NCBI GenBank assembly: GCA_017412505.1
Contig: JAFPXN010000115.1
Span: 1-42,653 of the forward strand
Source of the DNA: Bacillota bacterium
GTDB lineage: Bacteria > Bacillota > Clostridia > Peptostreptococcales > Anaerovoracaceae
Reading direction: 5' to 3'
DNA length: 42,653 nt
The notes beneath the pieces are model-generated. The model saw nothing but the letters and a program-made list of their open reading frames with translations. It ran no database searches and was not told where the DNA came from. Shown here piece after piece: positions 41,401 through 42,653 of this stretch. Both the position numbers and the translations under genes were made by a program. The stretch's first letter is position 1. Each line of letters opens with the position of its first letter.

Positions 41401-42525
41401 TTATTTGTTTTCCGCAGCTGTTTTTTCGTCGAAATGCTTTATCGAGCCGCGGTAGAGGCTTCTTTCGAAAAAGTTGTTGCTATTGACGTCAAGCGTATCT
41501 GTATCTCTGCCAAGAAGCAGATCCATATAGTTGCGCATGATTCCTTCGTAATACACGATGGATTTGTGAGGATGGATGCTGGGCCATGCGTCGCAGCTCA
41601 CCGTGATCCTTCTGTTGGTCGTGTCGACTCCCGCAGGAACCTCGGCGTACTCCGGGTCATCCGTGTAGATAACGCGTTTGTCGTAGGTCCCCTTGATGAT
41701 GCCTTCGAACGCCTTCACCAGGATCGGCGTCACGCTGGTGTCATAGTGGTCTGCAGAGATATCGAGAATGATCGCGTTCTCGGGAAGATAACCCAGCTGT
41801 TTGTTGGTCAGAATATACTTGCTCGGATCCGGACGCTTCGATGCATCGATCAGGATATCCGTGCCGTTCAGGACTTTTTTCAGATTCTCCTCATCCGTGG
41901 TGATGCTTCTCGTAATGACCTGCGTAATGATGCCGGGCAGTTTATTGGCGAAGAGTTCTTTGTCGCTCAGGACTTCCAGGGAGCGTACGCATCCCTGCGC
42001 AACGCCGCCGGCACCGATGATCGTCGCCACGTACGGGTTTCTGTCCTTCGAAGCGAAATCCTCTCTCGTCTGTTTCAAAACGTCGAACGCCGTTTCGCAT
42101 CCGGCGAACGCGGTTCCGAAGTAATCGACGAAGGTGCGGATGCCCTGATCGTCCACCATGGAATCCATCGAGAACGCCTTGATGTGTTTGCGATGTATGA
42201 GCTCTACGCAGCCAGGCCGCGTATCGTAATGGATCATGGAGAACAATCCGGATCCATCGTTCAGCATTTCCAGATCTTCGAGATCCGGATTCTTCAATAC
42301 GATCAGCATATCCTGATGGAAGACCTCTTCCCTGTCCGCAAAGCGGATCGCGGGGAAAACATCGAGATAATCCTGATGCGTAAATCCCAGCCTGGACCCA
42401 TATCCATTTTCCAAAACGGGTTCAACGTCGAATCCGCTTAAGATTTTGAAAAGACCCGGCGTGAATTCACGGATATCCCCCGCAAAGTTATTGATGATAG
42501 GAAAACCAAGCTTTTTAAAGAACAT
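41401..42525 (-). CDS. Alanine dehydrogenase/PNT-like oxidoreductase, copy A (divergent)
   Basis: 374 residues. The nucleotide-binding motif is IIGAGGVAQG near residue 170. N-terminal blocks LIVLKNPDLE (Lys), SMIHYDTRPG (His) and C-terminal LDISADHYD (Asp) line up in order with the alanine dehydrogenase active site. The overall sequence is far from typical enzymes; a saccharopine- or lysine-dehydrogenase-like role is also possible. The ATG 42525 follows AAGGGGGTC; the longer frame lies inside the transporter gene. It directly follows the transporter gene. Confidence 0.7.
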   Translation of the reverse strand: MFFKKLGFPIINNFAGDIREFTPGLFKILSGFDVEPVLENGYGSRLGFTHQDYLDVFPAIRFADREEVFHQDMLIVLKNPDLEDLEMLNDGSGLFSMIHYDTRPGCVELIHRKHIKAFSMDSMVDDQGIRTFVDYFGTAFAGCETAFDVLKQTREDFASKDRNPYVATIIGAGGVAQGCVRSLEVLSDKELFANKLPGIITQVITRSITTDEENLKKVLNGTDILIDASKRPDPSKYILTNKQLGYLPENAIILDISADHYDTSVTPILVKAFEGIIKGTYDKRVIYTDDPEYAEVPAGVDTTNRRITVSCDAWPSIHPHKSIVYYEGIMRNYMDLLLGRDTDTLDVNSNNFFERSLYRGSIKHFDEKTAAENK

Positions 42526-42539
42526 TTTCTGACCCCCTT

Positions 42540-42653
42540 TTAAATAGAATCCAGGCAAGAGCATGCCACGAAGTGGCCCGGAGAGACCTCTTCCAGCGCC
42601 GGAATGGCCTTGCATTTGTCACAGGCGTAATCACAGCGCTTGATAAAGCGGCA
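42540..42653 (-). CDS. Oligopeptide/dipeptide ABC transporter ATP-binding protein, C-terminal end (cut by window edge)
   Basis: Last 37 residues of the gene. The pattern CRFIKRCDYACDKC followed by EEVSPGHFVAC is the classical C-terminal signature of OppD/OppF/DppD subunits, which energise peptide or related solute uptake. It carries more cysteines than usual. The stop is at 42540–42542, 15 bases before the start of the next gene, so the transporter is in the same transcription unit as the dehydrogenase cluster. Confidence 0.85.
   Translation of the reverse strand, partial: CRFIKRCDYACDKCKAIPALEEVSPGHFVACSCLDSI

Noticed and set aside
42540..42653. Ferredoxin-like Cys-rich small protein
   Set aside because: Cys spacing does not fit an iron-sulfur motif and the EEVSPGHFVAC ending is that of peptide ABC transporter ATPases.

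Overview
The window reads as chromosomal DNA of a fairly GC-rich anaerobic Clostridia (Bacillota), probably gut-associated. Supporting signs are the IspH–ribosomal-protein-S1 fusion, single-chain glycyl-tRNA synthetase, pyruvate phosphate dikinase, Gram-positive AGGAGG ribosome binding sites, frequent TTG/GTG starts, a Tad pilus locus with DUF5702/DUF6382-type proteins, and an ornithine-racemase-type enzyme. The species cannot be named from sequence alone. Almost every gene is on the minus strand. The exceptions are a small zinc ribbon, a serpin and a small monooxygenase-like protein.

Layout from left to right: (1) 1–6.2 kb: start of ppdK, then an operon (transcribed leftward) of a MATE exporter and two tandem LtaS-like phosphoglycerol transferases. 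(2) 6.2–11.8 kb: rmuC, a metallophosphoesterase, phosphopentomutase, pyrimidine-nucleoside phosphorylase, a diacylglycerol-kinase-like lipid kinase and tRNA-Ser(CGA), ending in twin terminators; a palindromic duplication of the tRNA 3' end follows the tRNA. (3) 11.9–14.9 kb: a shikimate-kinase-like protein, ispH–S1, and the zinc ribbon. (4) 14.9–22.0 kb: a nine-gene Tad pilus operon. (5) 22.1–26.8 kb: a divergent serpin, asparaginase, glyQS and a DUF4342 protein with 11-residue repeats. (6) 26.8–36.1 kb: a housekeeping stretch (recO, era, cdd, ybeY, phoH, rpsU, thrS, a HIT protein, mtaB, ogt, prmA). (7) 36.2–42.65 kb: a leftward cluster that looks catabolic. It holds the tail of an oligopeptide ABC transporter ATPase, two different alanine-dehydrogenase-family enzymes, an NlpC/P60-like protein without a signal peptide, an ornithine-racemase-type PLP enzyme and an MmgE/PrpD enzyme. 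I do not recognise this combination as a described pathway.

The two best leads for something undescribed are that cluster and a family of intergenic hairpin repeats. The repeats occur in three copies (364–445, 9877–9914, 32821–32907). Their core is conserved while their outer stems differ between copies and stay self-complementary. Other points worth a look are a LexA-type box placed exactly in the spacer of the ogt promoter, an internal ribosome binding site in ispH–S1, a threonyl-tRNA synthetase without the TGS domain, and a probable leaderless prmA.

No CRISPR array, intact insertion sequence, phage gene or rRNA was seen. No gene-free stretch is longer than 300 bases; the largest gaps (315–589 and 6163–6447) are accounted for by regulatory, repeat and tRNA features.
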